Source: Bacillota bacterium (lineage in GTDB: Bacteria > Bacillota > Clostridia > Acetivibrionales > DSM-1351). From it: a DNA stretch of 27,154 bases. The stretch spans positions 1 through 27,154 of the forward strand of contig JAEZIB010000142.1 in assembly GCA_023416275.1 (NCBI GenBank), written 5' to 3'. Shown one piece after another: positions 6,032 through 14,569 of this stretch. Below the pieces are notes generated by a model. It worked only from the letters and a program-made list of their open reading frames with translations. It was not told the DNA's origin and did no database searches. Made by a program: the position numbers and the translations under genes. Each line of letters begins with the position of its first letter. Positions within the stretch are counted from its first letter, which is position 1.

Positions 6032-7366
6032 ATGAATTTCAAGATATTTTTCCCTGATAATGTAGGCTATATTATAGAAACGCTGAATTCATTTGGTTTT
6101 GAAGCTTTTATAGTTGGTGGCTGTGTTAGAGATAGTATTCTTGGCAGAATTCCTAATGATTGGGATATTACAACAAATGCATTTCCTGAAGATATTAAAA
6201 AGATTTTTGAGAAAACTTACGATACTGGCATTAAGCATGGCACTGTTAGTGTTGCCATTGATAATGAATTTAGTGAGGTTACAACATATCGTATTGATGG
6301 TGAATACTCTGACAATAGAAGACCTGATAGTGTACTATTCACTTCTAGTCTTAAAGATGATTTGGCTAGGCGGGATTTCACAATAAATGCCATTGCATAT
6401 CATCCTAAAAAAGGGTTGATTGATTATTTTAATGGACTTGAGGATCTGGATAATTGTCAGATAAGAGCTGTAGGAGATGCTAATCTGAGATTTAAGGAAG
6501 ATGCATTAAGGATGCTCAGAGCTATACGCTTTAGTGCTCAGCTGGGTTTTAGTATTGATACGGCTACTTTTACTGCAATTAAAGGAAACTCTTCATTGAT
6601 AGAAAATATAAGTAATGAGAGGATAAGAGATGAGCTAAATAAAATTTTGGTCTCTCCTAATCCAAGGCATTTTGATTTTTTATATCAGACAGGCTTGCTG
6701 AAATATATAATTCCGGAGTTTATTACATGCTATAGCACTGAACAGAACAATCCTTACCATATATATAATGTTTCAGAACATATTTTACATTCAGTAGATT
6801 ATGTGAAAAACACTAGTATCCTTAGATGGACAATGCTTTTGCATGATATAGGGAAACCTGTGCAAAAAACCACTGATGCAAAAGGTATAGATCATTTTTA
6901 TGGGCATCAGCAGGTTGGAGCAGATTTAGCCAGAAATATATTGAATAGGCTTAGATTTGATAAGGATACAATTAAAAAAATTACAAACCTAATAGTTCAT
7001 CATGATTCAGATATTTTCGATAACGAGAAATCTATCAGAAAGGTAATAAACAAGGTAGGAGAAGATTCTTTTCTGGAATTAATTGAAGTTCAAAAAGCCG
7101 ATGCAATGAGTCAGAATAACGTATATTTAGAGGATAGATTGATAAAGTTTGAAAATATAATAAAAATATATAGCAAAATTAAGGCTGACAGTCATTGCTT
7201 GAGCAAAAAGGACATGGCTGTTAATGGATATGACTTGATTTCCATTGGCATGAAGCCAGGCAGGGAACTAAATAACATGCTTAACTATTTGCTGGAATGT
7301 GTATTAGAAAATCCTGAACTCAATGACAGGCAGAAATTAATTGACTTAGCAAAGAATAATATTTAA
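6032..7366 (+). CDS. cca: tRNA nucleotidyltransferase (CCA-adding enzyme) with HD domain
   Basis: 444 residues. The class II nucleotidyltransferase head shows FIVGGCVRD (28-34) and the metal-binding DWD (D43, D45), the RRDFTINAIAY motif (113-123) and the RNA-binding helices after it. An HD domain follows with LLHDIGKP (H271, D272) and HHDSD (near 330). The enzyme adds or repairs the 3' CCA end of tRNAs in the cytoplasm. GAGG lies 5 nt before the ATG. Both tRNA genes in this window already encode CCA, so a repair role is likely for those. Sequence alone does not separate a full CCA-adding enzyme from a CC- or A-adding partner. Confidence 0.93.
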   Translation: MNFKIFFPDNVGYIIETLNSFGFEAFIVGGCVRDSILGRIPNDWDITTNAFPEDIKKIFEKTYDTGIKHGTVSVAIDNEFSEVTTYRIDGEYSDNRRPDSVLFTSSLKDDLARRDFTINAIAYHPKKGLIDYFNGLEDLDNCQIRAVGDANLRFKEDALRMLRAIRFSAQLGFSIDTATFTAIKGNSSLIENISNERIRDELNKILVSPNPRHFDFLYQTGLLKYIIPEFITCYSTEQNNPYHIYNVSEHILHSVDYVKNTSILRWTMLLHDIGKPVQKTTDAKGIDHFYGHQQVGADLARNILNRLRFDKDTIKKITNLIVHHDSDIFDNEKSIRKVINKVGEDSFLELIEVQKADAMSQNNVYLEDRLIKFENIIKIYSKIKADSHCLSKKDMAVNGYDLISIGMKPGRELNNMLNYLLECVLENPELNDRQKLIDLAKNNI

Positions 7367-7382
7367 TAAGGAGTTGGACAAG

Positions 7383-8114
7383 TTGATAGGTGTTGGGACA
7401 ATTGTAAATACAGGAGCTGTAATTGCAGGAGGTATTGCAGGATATTTTTTGAAAAGCGGGATTCCTGAGAGATACAAGCAAATAGTCATGCAAGGTATTG
7501 GACTCTCTGTATTATTTATCGGGATATCTGGAACAATTAAAGAAATGATAACTATAGTGGATGGAAATAAATTGGATAGTCAATTTACTATGTTGATGAT
7601 TTTTAGCTTAGTAATTGGAGGACTAGTAGGCGAATTCCTAAAAATTGAAAAAAGATTGGAAAATGTGGGGATGTGGCTTCAAAGCAAAATACCCACAAAG
7701 GGGGGCTCTTTTTCTGAAGGCTTTGTATCTGCCAGTTTGATATATTGCGTGGGAGCTATGGCTATAGTAGGTGCACTAGAAGATGGACTTTTGGGAAGCA
7801 CGTCTACTTTATTTGCAAAATCTATACTTGATGGTGTTACCGCAGTTATTTTTGGAGCAACATTAGGAATAGGTGTAGCATTTTCTTCATTATCTGTTTT
7901 AATCTATCAGGGCAGTATAACTCTATTAGCTGGTTTTGTAAAACCGTGGTTAAATGATATGGTGATTTCGCAGATGTCTTTAATAGGAGGTATACTGATA
8001 TTTTCCATTGGACTAAATTTACTGGAAATTAAGAAAATAAAAATAGGAAATCTGCTGCCTGCTATATTTATTCCTGTATTTTATTACATACTTAAAAATT
8101 TATTTGGGTTTTGA
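7383..8114 (+). CDS. DUF554 family integral membrane protein
   Basis: About 243 residues from TTG 7383, chosen because AAGGAG (7368-7373) lies 9 nt before it; an earlier TTG at 7374 touches the ribosome site. The N-terminus (MIGVGTIVNTGAVIAGGIAGYFL) and the glycine-rich membrane segments throughout are typical of DUF554 (YdfK-type) proteins. The conserved GLVGEFLKIEKRLE and YCVGAMAIVGALEDGL segments are present. It lies only 16 nt after cca and is probably cotranscribed. Transport activity is presumed from topology; the substrate is unknown. Confidence 0.85.
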   Translation: MIGVGTIVNTGAVIAGGIAGYFLKSGIPERYKQIVMQGIGLSVLFIGISGTIKEMITIVDGNKLDSQFTMLMIFSLVIGGLVGEFLKIEKRLENVGMWLQSKIPTKGGSFSEGFVSASLIYCVGAMAIVGALEDGLLGSTSTLFAKSILDGVTAVIFGATLGIGVAFSSLSVLIYQGSITLLAGFVKPWLNDMVISQMSLIGGILIFSIGLNLLEIKKIKIGNLLPAIFIPVFYYILKNLFGF

Positions 8115-8136
8115 TAGTTTATGAAGTAGGCAAAAT

Positions 8137-8192
8137 AAATGCATGAATTAGTAATGTTTCATATATCCACCAACTAATTCATTTGCATTTTT
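8137..8192. terminator. Bidirectional terminator between convergent genes
   Basis: ATGCATGAATTAGT (8139-8152) pairs with ACTAATTC-AT-(TT)-GCAT (8173-8188), with A- and T-runs on the two flanks. It can serve both the DUF554 gene and bioY. Confidence 0.65.
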
Positions 8193-8201
8193 CAAGCCTT
8201 C

Positions 8202-8744
8202 CTATCGTAATTTAGCTCTAACTAATCTGGTTCTGATTTGAGGACCTAAATAGGCAGCTACAATTATTTTAATCAAATCTCCTGGAATAAATGGAATTAC
8301 GCCTGCAAATAGTGCTGCGCCTATTGACATATTTGCTTGATATGATAGCCAGATAGTACCAAATACATAGCAAACAGCTGTGCCTAATACCATACCAATT
8401 ATACATAAATACCATTTGTCGAAAAATTTATCTATAAAAAATCCAGCTATCAGTGCCATAAACATAAAGCCTATAAGGTATCCGCCTGTGGGTCCCAAAA
8501 GCTTAGAAGGGCCACCTGAGAAACCAGAGAATACAGGAATACCCGCCAGACCGATTAGCATATAAATAATATAGCTTAGTGTTCCTTTTTTCATACCAAG
8601 TATATAGAGCACGAAATAAATGGCAAGGTTTGTAAGGGAAACGGGTATTACACCTATAGGAAATGATAAAGGTCCCAAAATGCAAATTACTGCAGACATA
8701 ATTCCTATAAATACTATTTGATAAACATTAAAACTTTTTTTCAT
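8202..8744 (-). CDS. bioY: BioY biotin transporter (ECF S component)
   Basis: 180 residues from the ATG at 8744, with GGAG 6 nt upstream; the ATG ten bases earlier overlaps that site. There are six hydrophobic segments. BioY signatures are visible: GPLSFPIGVIPVSLTNLAIY, the GLAGIPVFSGFSGGPSKLLGP loop (SGG-GP-TGGYL) that binds biotin, and the C-terminal FIPGDLIKI. It takes up biotin either alone or with the shared EcfAAT energising module, which is not in this window. It lies downstream of bioB on the same strand and should share its promoter. Confidence 0.95.
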   Translation of the reverse strand: MKKSFNVYQIVFIGIMSAVICILGPLSFPIGVIPVSLTNLAIYFVLYILGMKKGTLSYIIYMLIGLAGIPVFSGFSGGPSKLLGPTGGYLIGFMFMALIAGFFIDKFFDKWYLCIIGMVLGTAVCYVFGTIWLSYQANMSIGAALFAGVIPFIPGDLIKIIVAAYLGPQIRTRLVRAKLR

Positions 8745-8746
8745 GA

Positions 8747-8824
8747 TTATCTCCATTCAATATATTTACTTGTTAATTCAACTACATCAAAAAAGTCATC
8801 TATGGCTTGGATTTCTAATTCCAA
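8747..8824 (-). CDS. Possible tiny ORF or gene remnant between bioB and bioY
   Basis: A 25-residue frame from TTG 8824 (ELEIQAIDDFFDVVEL...IEWR) has protein-like composition. Its TAA lies 2 nt before the bioY start, inside the bioY ribosome-site region. It could be a coupling leader for bioY, or the tail of a deleted gene. Only weakly supported. Confidence 0.22.
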   Translation of the reverse strand: MELEIQAIDDFFDVVELTSKYIEWR

Positions 8825-8881
8825 CTTTCCATTGAAAAGATAAAATTACATTTCAATTTGTGAAAGTTGAGTTGCTAAGTG

Positions 8882-9850
8882 CTATTTAGTAATATCAAAA
8901 TTCATATTTGTTAACATCTCTATATCTTGTTTAGTGCTGTTACCTACAGTTGTTAAAAAATCACCAGTAATTATTCCGTTAGCGCCAGACAGAAATAAGT
9001 TTGAACCACCATCTTTAAAATAGCTTCTGCCTGCTGCCATACGAATATATGAGGTTGGATTAATATAACGAAAGATAGCAATTGTTCTCAAAATATCATC
9101 TTCAGCAAGTGGACTTAAATTCTCATAATTAGTACCTTTAACTGGTATCAGGGCATTGATTGGAATAGATTCCACTTGTAATTCAGACAGGCTTATAGCC
9201 ATATCAATACGGTCATTCCAGCTCTCGCCCATACCAATAATTCCTCCAGAGCAAATTTTTAAGCCTACAGTTTTTGCGAGCTCAATTGCATGAATTTTGT
9301 CTTCGTATGTATGAGTAGTACAAACATTTGAAAAATTGCGTTTAGAGGTTTCTATATTTTCATGGTACATTGAAACACCAGCTTCTTTTAAACGAAAAAA
9401 CTCTTCTTTAGTTAACAAACCATGAGAGGCGCACAGACCAATTTTACACTCCTTATACATTTTTACATATGTCTCAATAGCCTTTTCAAAATCCTTACCT
9501 GTTAAGGTTCTTCCTGAGGTAACAATAGAAAAACGGTGCACACCTTTGGCTTCACTTTCTTTGCAAGCTTCTAAAATTATACCAGGTTCTAAAAAATCAT
9601 ATTCTTTTATTCCTGTTTGATGATAAGTAGATTGAGAACAGAATTTGCAGTTCTCACTACAGCGGCCGCTGCGACCGTTTATAATGGTACAAAGGTCAAC
9701 ATGGTTACCGCATAATGCCTCACGAATCATATTTGCACCTTCAAATAGTTCATGTGAAGCAGCAGTTAATAGGATATTGAAATCTTCTCCTCTTTTTAAA
9801 CGCCTTCCTGCAATAATTTTTTTTGCTAAATCTATCATATTTATGTCCAC
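8882..9850 (-). CDS. bioB: Biotin synthase, radical SAM enzyme
   Basis: 322 residues from GTG 9850; an ATG at 9838 (MIDLAKKI) is an equally plausible start, and neither has a strong ribosome site. The radical-SAM cluster motif CSENCKFC (C64, C68, C71) is intact, followed by conserved strands of the barrel, the GGIIGMGE motif and YIRMAAGRSYF near the C-terminus, where the family's auxiliary-cluster arginine sits. The enzyme inserts sulfur into dethiobiotin, the last step of biotin synthesis. No bioA/D/F/W genes are present, so with bioY this suggests salvage of biotin and its precursors. It is transcribed from the BirA-like operator region about 190 nt upstream. Confidence 0.95.
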   Translation of the reverse strand: MDINMIDLAKKIIAGRRLKRGEDFNILLTAASHELFEGANMIREALCGNHVDLCTIINGRSGRCSENCKFCSQSTYHQTGIKEYDFLEPGIILEACKESEAKGVHRFSIVTSGRTLTGKDFEKAIETYVKMYKECKIGLCASHGLLTKEEFFRLKEAGVSMYHENIETSKRNFSNVCTTHTYEDKIHAIELAKTVGLKICSGGIIGMGESWNDRIDMAISLSELQVESIPINALIPVKGTNYENLSPLAEDDILRTIAIFRYINPTSYIRMAAGRSYFKDGGSNLFLSGANGIITGDFLTTVGNSTKQDIEMLTNMNFDITK

Positions 9851-10035
9851 GACTCACATTCTACATAAAAACATGGAGGAAAATATATGGACTTGGCACC
9901 TCCAATATAATAATTTTATCTAAGTCAATTACCGTGTCAGCCTTCTCACCATAAAAACCCCAAAACAAATTGGTGCTAATACAATATTTTTTCAAATTAG
10001 TTTGGATTTAATTGTTTTTTGGCTTTTCAACTTGA

Positions 10036-10064
10036 AGTATAAAGAATTAACTTATAATTGTCAA
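10036..10064 (-). promoter_or_regulatory. Sigma-A promoter of bioB-bioY
   Basis: On the minus strand TTGACA (10064-10059), a 17-nt spacer and TATACT (10041-10036): near-consensus. It leaves a leader of about 180 nt before bioB in which I see no known riboswitch. Confidence 0.75.
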
Positions 10065-10090
10065 CTACATTTTAATGTTTGGTTGACAAT
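10057..10090. promoter_or_regulatory. BirA-like operator overlapping the bioB promoter
   Basis: Perfect inverted repeat ATTGTCAAC (10057-10065) - 16 nt - GTTGACAAT (10082-10090). The half-sites and spacing fit the Firmicute BirA box (TTGTnAAC/GTTnACAA). One arm covers the -35 element of the minus-strand promoter, so holo-BirA binding would repress bioB-bioY when biotin is plentiful. Confidence 0.7.
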
Positions 10091-10130
10091 ATCGGTTGAA
10101 AATAAAAATATAAAAAAATTAGCAAATGTG

Positions 10131-10159
10131 TTGACAAAATGTTATGTGATATGTATAAT
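10131..10159 (+). promoter_or_regulatory. Sigma-A promoter of the tRNA-Gly pair
   Basis: TTGACA (10131-10136), 17-nt spacer, TATAAT (10154-10159): full consensus, as expected for stable RNA. The first tRNA begins 20 nt later. Confidence 0.85.
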
Positions 10160-10179
10160 AACTCTTGCGTAAAGGTTAT

Positions 10180-10254
10180 GCGGGTTTAACTCAGTGGTAG
10201 AGTGTCACCTTGCCAAGGTGAAAGTCGAGAGTTCGAATCTCTTAACCCGCTCCA
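10180..10254 (+). tRNA. tRNA-Gly (anticodon GCC)
   Basis: Acceptor GCGGGTT (10180-10186) pairs with AACCCGC (10244-10250). The anticodon loop TTGCCAA has GCC at 10212-10214. The T-loop is GTTCGAATC and CCA is encoded at 10252-10254. It reads GGC and GGU codons. Confidence 0.97.
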
Positions 10255-10306
10255 TTATTTACATAGTACCTTACGTTAAATTTTATTGAACCATATATAG
10301 TTTTAT

Positions 10307-10380
10307 GCGGGTGTAGTTCAATGGTAGAACATCAGCCTTCCAAGCTGATTGCGTGGGTTCGATTCCCACTACCCGCTCCA
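10307..10380 (+). tRNA. tRNA-Gly (anticodon TCC)
   Basis: Acceptor GCGGGTG (10307-10313) pairs with CTACCCGC near the 3' end. The anticodon loop CTTCCAA has TCC at 10339-10341. The T-loop is GTTCGATTC and CCA is encoded. It reads GGA and GGG codons. It is 52 nt after the first tRNA-Gly, in one transcript. Confidence 0.97.
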
Positions 10381-10381
10381 C

Positions 10382-10420
10382 AAAGAAGAACTGTTCTTAA
10401 TAGGAATGGTTCTTTCTTTA
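10382..10420 (+). terminator. Terminator of the tRNA-Gly operon
   Basis: AAAGAAGAAC (10382-10391) pairs with GTTCTTTCTTT (10409-10419), one bulged T. The rest of the gap to hprK is AT-rich, with a TATAAT at 10601-10606 that may be the hprK -10 but lacks a good -35. Confidence 0.7.
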
Positions 10421-10645
10421 TGTGCGTTATAGTAAAGCCGTAGAATATTTACTGGTGTAAGTTTGGCATGAGAAAAGTTTTTTAGTGTACTAATATTATT
10501 GTTAGCTGCTATATAGAAAATTTTAATGAATAAGTCTGAATGTATGAGAGACACTGTAAATTAATTGAATTACCGTGTTTTCTTTTTAGCATAGGTATTA
10601 TATAATACAAGAGTATGTATATTGAAGGAATAGAGGTGCTTTCTG

Positions 10646-11599
10646 GTGTTTTCTGTAACTATAAAAGAAATAATGGAAGAGTTTCAATTAGAAGAATTGA
10701 CTGGACGTAAGGATTATGAGGAAATAGAGATTACATCTGCAGATGTAAATAGACCTGGATTACAATTAGCGGGATATATGGAATATTTCGGAACGGATAG
10801 AATGCAGATTATTGGCAAAGGAGAAACTGCTTACTTAATGCAGCTCCGAGAAAGCGACAGATATAGAAGACTGGATAATTTCTTTAAATGCGGATTTCCT
10901 TGCATGGTTGTTGCAAGAGGACTTGGTGTTTTTCCTGAGATGATTGAGGTGGGAAGAAAATACAACATACCGGTGCTCAGAACAGATGACATTACATCTA
11001 GATTTATGAGTGGTGTTATCAGGTATCTTAATGTTCAACTGGCGCCTAGAACAAGTATGCACGGCGTACTGGTAGAGGTTTACGGTGAAGGTATACTTAT
11101 ACTTGGTGAAAGCGGTGTGGGAAAGAGTGAGATTGCGCTTGAACTTGTTAAAAGAGGGCATCGTCTTGTGGCAGATGATAATGTTGAAATCAGAAAGGTA
11201 TCCGATAGAACACTCGTAGGTACAGCTCCTGATATAATAAGGCATTTTATAGAAATCAGGGGAATTGGAATTCTGGATGTTAAAAATTTATATGGTGTTG
11301 GTTCTGTCAAAATGACAGAAAATATAAATCTTGTTATTAAATTAGAACATTGGAATGACAAAAAAGTATATGACAGATTGGGGCTTGAAGACGAATTCAC
11401 AGAAGTACTGGGTTTGACGGTACCGTGCCTCACAATACCTGTGAGTCCTGGAAGAAATTTGGCTATCATAGTGGAAGTTGCAGCAATGAACAACAGACAA
11501 AAGAAAATGGGATATAATGCTGCACAGGTTCTAAGTGAAAGGGTATTAGGCAATATTAATAAAAATAATATATACAAAGAATCCGGATATATGGGGTAA
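10646..11599 (+). CDS. hprK: HPr kinase/phosphorylase
   Basis: 317 residues, normal for the family, starting at GTG 10646 with GAGGTG upstream. The N-terminal HprK domain (1-130) is followed by the kinase domain with H139, the Walker A loop GESGVGKS (154-161), D177/D178 (ADDN) and the signature EIRGIGILDVKNLYG (203-216). The enzyme phosphorylates and dephosphorylates HPr (or Crh) on Ser46 in response to glycolytic intermediates, the central switch of carbon catabolite control. It stands at the head of a run of metabolism/envelope genes. The usual lgt partner is absent; a PHP phosphoesterase follows 29 nt downstream. Confidence 0.97.
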   Translation: MFSVTIKEIMEEFQLEELTGRKDYEEIEITSADVNRPGLQLAGYMEYFGTDRMQIIGKGETAYLMQLRESDRYRRLDNFFKCGFPCMVVARGLGVFPEMIEVGRKYNIPVLRTDDITSRFMSGVIRYLNVQLAPRTSMHGVLVEVYGEGILILGESGVGKSEIALELVKRGHRLVADDNVEIRKVSDRTLVGTAPDIIRHFIEIRGIGILDVKNLYGVGSVKMTENINLVIKLEHWNDKKVYDRLGLEDEFTEVLGLTVPCLTIPVSPGRNLAIIVEVAAMNNRQKKMGYNAAQVLSERVLGNINKNNIYKESGYMG

Positions 11600-11628
11600 G
11601 GATTAAAACCATTTCTAGGAGGAGAAAA

Positions 11629-12357
11629 TTGAAAATAATAGCGGATACACATACTCACACAATTTCAAGTGGGCATGCATACAGTACAATTCAGGAGAAT
11701 GCAAGAGAGGCATTTGCTAATGGAATACAAATTATAAATATGTCAGATCATGGTCCAGCTATGTCAGGTGCGCCATTTCGATACCACTTTGGGAATTTGG
11801 AAATTATACCTGATACACTTTATGGTGTTCGTGTTTTAAAAGGTGTAGAGTTGAATATTATTAACTATAACGGGGATATTGATTTAGATGATTACTATTT
11901 AGAAAAAATGGATTTGGTGCTGGCAAGCTATCATGATATATGTATTAAACCAGCAACAATTGAAGAACACACAAATGCAGTAATACAGATTTTATCAAAT
12001 CCATATATAGATGTGTTTGCTCATCCAGGAAATCCTCAGTTTCAGATAGATATAGAAAAGGTAGTTAAAGCGGCAAGGGATAATAATAAGCTTATTGAAA
12101 TAAATAATCAGTCTGCACTTGTTAGAAAGGGCAGTGAAAAAAATTGCCTTCAGATAGCTCACATGTGTAAGAAGCATGGGGTTAGAATTACAACAGGAAG
12201 CGATGCGCATATTAGCTTTGGTATAGGTAAATTTGATTTTGTCACTAAATTGCTTGAAGAGGCAGATATGCCTGAGGAATTGGTGATTACAACCTCAATA
12301 GAAAAAATGGATGAATACCTGCTTGAAAGAAGGGACAGGATCAAGAAATTTGTCTAA
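11629..12357 (+). CDS. PHP-domain phosphoesterase (YcdX-like)
   Basis: 242 residues from TTG 11629, with AGGAGGAG just upstream. PHP metal-binding motifs are in place: DTHTHT (6-11), MSDHG (near 40), GVELNI (near 72), HPG (near 131) and TGSDAH (near 191), giving the trinuclear metal site. The closest known type is YcdX, a phosphatase of uncertain physiological substrate; the shorter histidinol-phosphatase relatives are an alternative. It follows hprK by 29 nt and is likely cotranscribed with it. Confidence 0.88.
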   Translation: MKIIADTHTHTISSGHAYSTIQENAREAFANGIQIINMSDHGPAMSGAPFRYHFGNLEIIPDTLYGVRVLKGVELNIINYNGDIDLDDYYLEKMDLVLASYHDICIKPATIEEHTNAVIQILSNPYIDVFAHPGNPQFQIDIEKVVKAARDNNKLIEINNQSALVRKGSEKNCLQIAHMCKKHGVRITTGSDAHISFGIGKFDFVTKLLEEADMPEELVITTSIEKMDEYLLERRDRIKKFV

Positions 12358-12649
12358 AGCATAGTATTAAAGCTTTTTGTGCGGCATATACTGGTTTTAG
12401 TGTTAGTAGGAACTGGTATTTTTGTAATTTAAAGTTATATAGTCAACTTTAGCAGTTTTTATAAGTTAACTTGAAAAAGTAGTATGGTGAAAAAATGTGT
12501 GCTTCTGAAAAGCGGAGATTCTACACTTGTTTTTTATGGACATAATATTTTATTGTAGTGAAAGCAGATTGATAAAGAATAAAGATATATATTTTGCCAA
12601 TGTGGAGATAGAAGAATTATAAGGTTCTTTGAAAGGGGGGGATAGGATA
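12358..12649. other. Gap between the PHP gene and murB
   Basis: No convincing gene or known RNA. A 24-codon frame at 12484-12558 (MVKKCVLLKSGD...) reads like protein but has no ribosome site. A weak AAAGC/GCTTTTT hairpin right after the PHP stop may terminate. No clear promoter for murB could be assigned. Confidence 0.4.
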
Positions 12650-13570
12650 TTGCAAAATAATGAGCTTATTAGTAAACTTATTTCCATTTTAGGAGAAAAA
12701 AAAGTTTTTATTAATGAACCTATGAGCAACCACACTTCTTTTAAGATTGGTGGACCAGCAGATCTATTGATTTTGCCTGATAGCAGTAAGCAAATTGGGG
12801 ATGTTATAAAGTATCTTGTTAGTGCAAATGTACCCTACATGGTTATGGGTAACGGAACTAATCTTTTAGTATCTGACAGGGGTATCCGAGGTGTAGTTAT
12901 TAAAATATATGACAATATGGACAGATATTCGGTTGATGGAGAATATATAGAGCTTGAGGCTGGAATGCTTATTTCAAAAGCTTCAAAAATAGCACTTCAA
13001 AATTCGCTATCAGGCCTTGAATTTGCTGAAGGAATCCCTGGTACAATAGGTGGAGCTGTTACAATGAATGCTGGAGCATATATTGGTGAGATGTCTATGG
13101 TAGTTGATGAGACAGAATATCTTGACGTAAATGGGAGAATAGTTACAGTAAAAGGCAAAGAACATGGTTTTTCTTATAGAACAAGTATTATCCAAAAAAC
13201 AAAAGGCATTGTTTTAAAAACACGCCTAAGACTTAATTTAGCTGATACCCAGAAAATCAAACAATTAATGGATGATTTCAACTTTAAAAGAAGAGATAAA
13301 CAGCCTCTTGAATGGCCTAGTGCTGGTAGTGTTTTTAAAAGACCTCAAGGGTATTTTGTGGGCAAGCTGATTGACGATTGTGGACTAAGAGGATTTAGTA
13401 TAGGCGGTGCAAAGATATCAGATAAGCATAGCGGTTTTATAATTAATACAGGTGATGCTACTTGTAAGGATGTACTTGAATTAATTAACTATATTCAAAA
13501 AAATGTAAAAGAAAAGTTTAATGTAGAACTTGAACCTGAGCTAAGGATTATCGGAGATTTTAATAAATAG
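12650..13570 (+). CDS. murB: UDP-N-acetylenolpyruvoylglucosamine reductase
   Basis: 306 residues from TTG 12650, placed 9 nt after AAGGGGGG; an upstream in-frame TTG would sit on the ribosome site. FAD-binding motifs are clear: NHTSFKIGGPAD, MGNGTNLLVSD, and GIPGTIGGAVTMNAGAYIGE. The catalytic serine region is SAGSVFKRP and the C-terminal IGGAKISDKHSGFIIN motif is present. It reduces UDP-GlcNAc-enolpyruvate to UDP-MurNAc, the second committed step of peptidoglycan synthesis. Position next to rapZ-yvcK-whiA is the common Firmicute order. Confidence 0.97.
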   Translation: MQNNELISKLISILGEKKVFINEPMSNHTSFKIGGPADLLILPDSSKQIGDVIKYLVSANVPYMVMGNGTNLLVSDRGIRGVVIKIYDNMDRYSVDGEYIELEAGMLISKASKIALQNSLSGLEFAEGIPGTIGGAVTMNAGAYIGEMSMVVDETEYLDVNGRIVTVKGKEHGFSYRTSIIQKTKGIVLKTRLRLNLADTQKIKQLMDDFNFKRRDKQPLEWPSAGSVFKRPQGYFVGKLIDDCGLRGFSIGGAKISDKHSGFIINTGDATCKDVLELINYIQKNVKEKFNVELEPELRIIGDFNK

Positions 13571-13609
13571 AGATTTTAACTGGTTATAATCCTAGTGATA
13601 AAGCAAAAA

Positions 13610-13637
13610 TTGCATACAATAGTTTAAGCTGTATAAT
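13610..13637 (+). promoter_or_regulatory. Possible sigma-A promoter for rapZ
   Basis: TTGCAT (13610-13615), 16-nt spacer, TATAAT (13632-13637), about 56 nt before rapZ. Confidence 0.45.
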
Positions 13638-13693
13638 AGCTTTAAGAAGCAATTTTATGGAATAATTACATGTGAAAGATTTGGGGGATACAA

Positions 13694-14569
13694 ATGAGAT
13701 TTGTAATAGTAACTGGCATGTCAGGGGCAGGAAAAAGTCTTGTGACAAAATATTTAGAGGATATTGGATTTTTTTGCGTTGATAATTTGCCGCCTTCATT
13801 AATTCTTAAATTTGCCGAAATTAGTGCTCAGAGTGAAGGCAAAATGGAAAAAATAGCATTAGTTATAGATATTAGAGGCGGTGAACTGCTTCATGATCTT
13901 TTCCCAGCTCTTGATGAGATTAAACAATCAGGCTTTTCTTACGAGATATTGTTTTTAGAGGCGGCAGATGATGTTCTTGTTAAAAGATATAAAGAAAGTA
14001 GAAGGCAGCACCCCCTTTCCCAAGAGGGAAGATTATTGAAGGGAATAAGAGAGGAACGTAAGGCTCTTGAAAAAATAAAAGCTAAAGCCAATTATATAAT
14101 TGATACTTCAACCCTTGCTACTCGTCAGCTTAAGCAAGAAATTAACAATATATTTCTAGAGGGAAAGACCTTTACGGGTATAATAATTAATATTGTTTCA
14201 TTTGGCTTTAAATATGGAATACCAACAGACTGTGATTTAGTATTTGACGTCAGATTTATTCCGAATCCTTATTATATTGCACCGATGAAGCTAAAAAATG
14301 GTAAGGATGAAATGGTAAAAGAATTTGTACTAGATGCTCATGAAACAAAGGAGTTTCTGGAGAAATTAGATGATATGCTGGACTTCCTTATTCCTAATTA
14401 TATAAAAGAAGGAAAGTCTCAATTGGATATTGGAATTGGGTGTACAGGGGGAAGACATAGGTCTGTTGCCATAGCTGATGAGGTTTTTAGAAGATTACAA
14501 GAAAAAAAACACAGAGCAGTTATTGAACATAGGGATATAGAGAAAGATAGCAGAGGTGTTGGTAAATGA
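13694..14569 (+). CDS. rapZ: RapZ/YvcJ nucleotide-binding protein
   Basis: 291 residues. The P-loop GMSGAGKS (8-15) is followed by FCVDNLPPSL, the family signature, and the C-terminal domain ends with DIGIGCTGGRHRSVAIAD, the presumed phosphosugar/RNA-binding region. In Escherichia coli RapZ senses GlcN6P and controls glmS via small RNAs; in Bacillus the homologue YvcJ binds and hydrolyses GTP and affects competence. The role in Clostridia is unproven. GGGGGAT precedes the ATG. Its stop overlaps the next start by 4 nt (ATGA), so it is coupled to yvcK. Confidence 0.96.
   Translation: MRFVIVTGMSGAGKSLVTKYLEDIGFFCVDNLPPSLILKFAEISAQSEGKMEKIALVIDIRGGELLHDLFPALDEIKQSGFSYEILFLEAADDVLVKRYKESRRQHPLSQEGRLLKGIREERKALEKIKAKANYIIDTSTLATRQLKQEINNIFLEGKTFTGIIINIVSFGFKYGIPTDCDLVFDVRFIPNPYYIAPMKLKNGKDEMVKEFVLDAHETKEFLEKLDDMLDFLIPNYIKEGKSQLDIGIGCTGGRHRSVAIADEVFRRLQEKKHRAVIEHRDIEKDSRGVGK

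Noticed and set aside
9851..10035. Riboswitch in the long bioB leader
   Set aside because: No known aptamer pattern; a GGAGG/CCTCC pairing near 9874-9902 has only a 5-bp stem and a large loop.
11080..11658. 192-codon antisense frame over hprK
   Set aside because: Shadow of the well-supported hprK gene, with low-complexity composition and no ribosome site.
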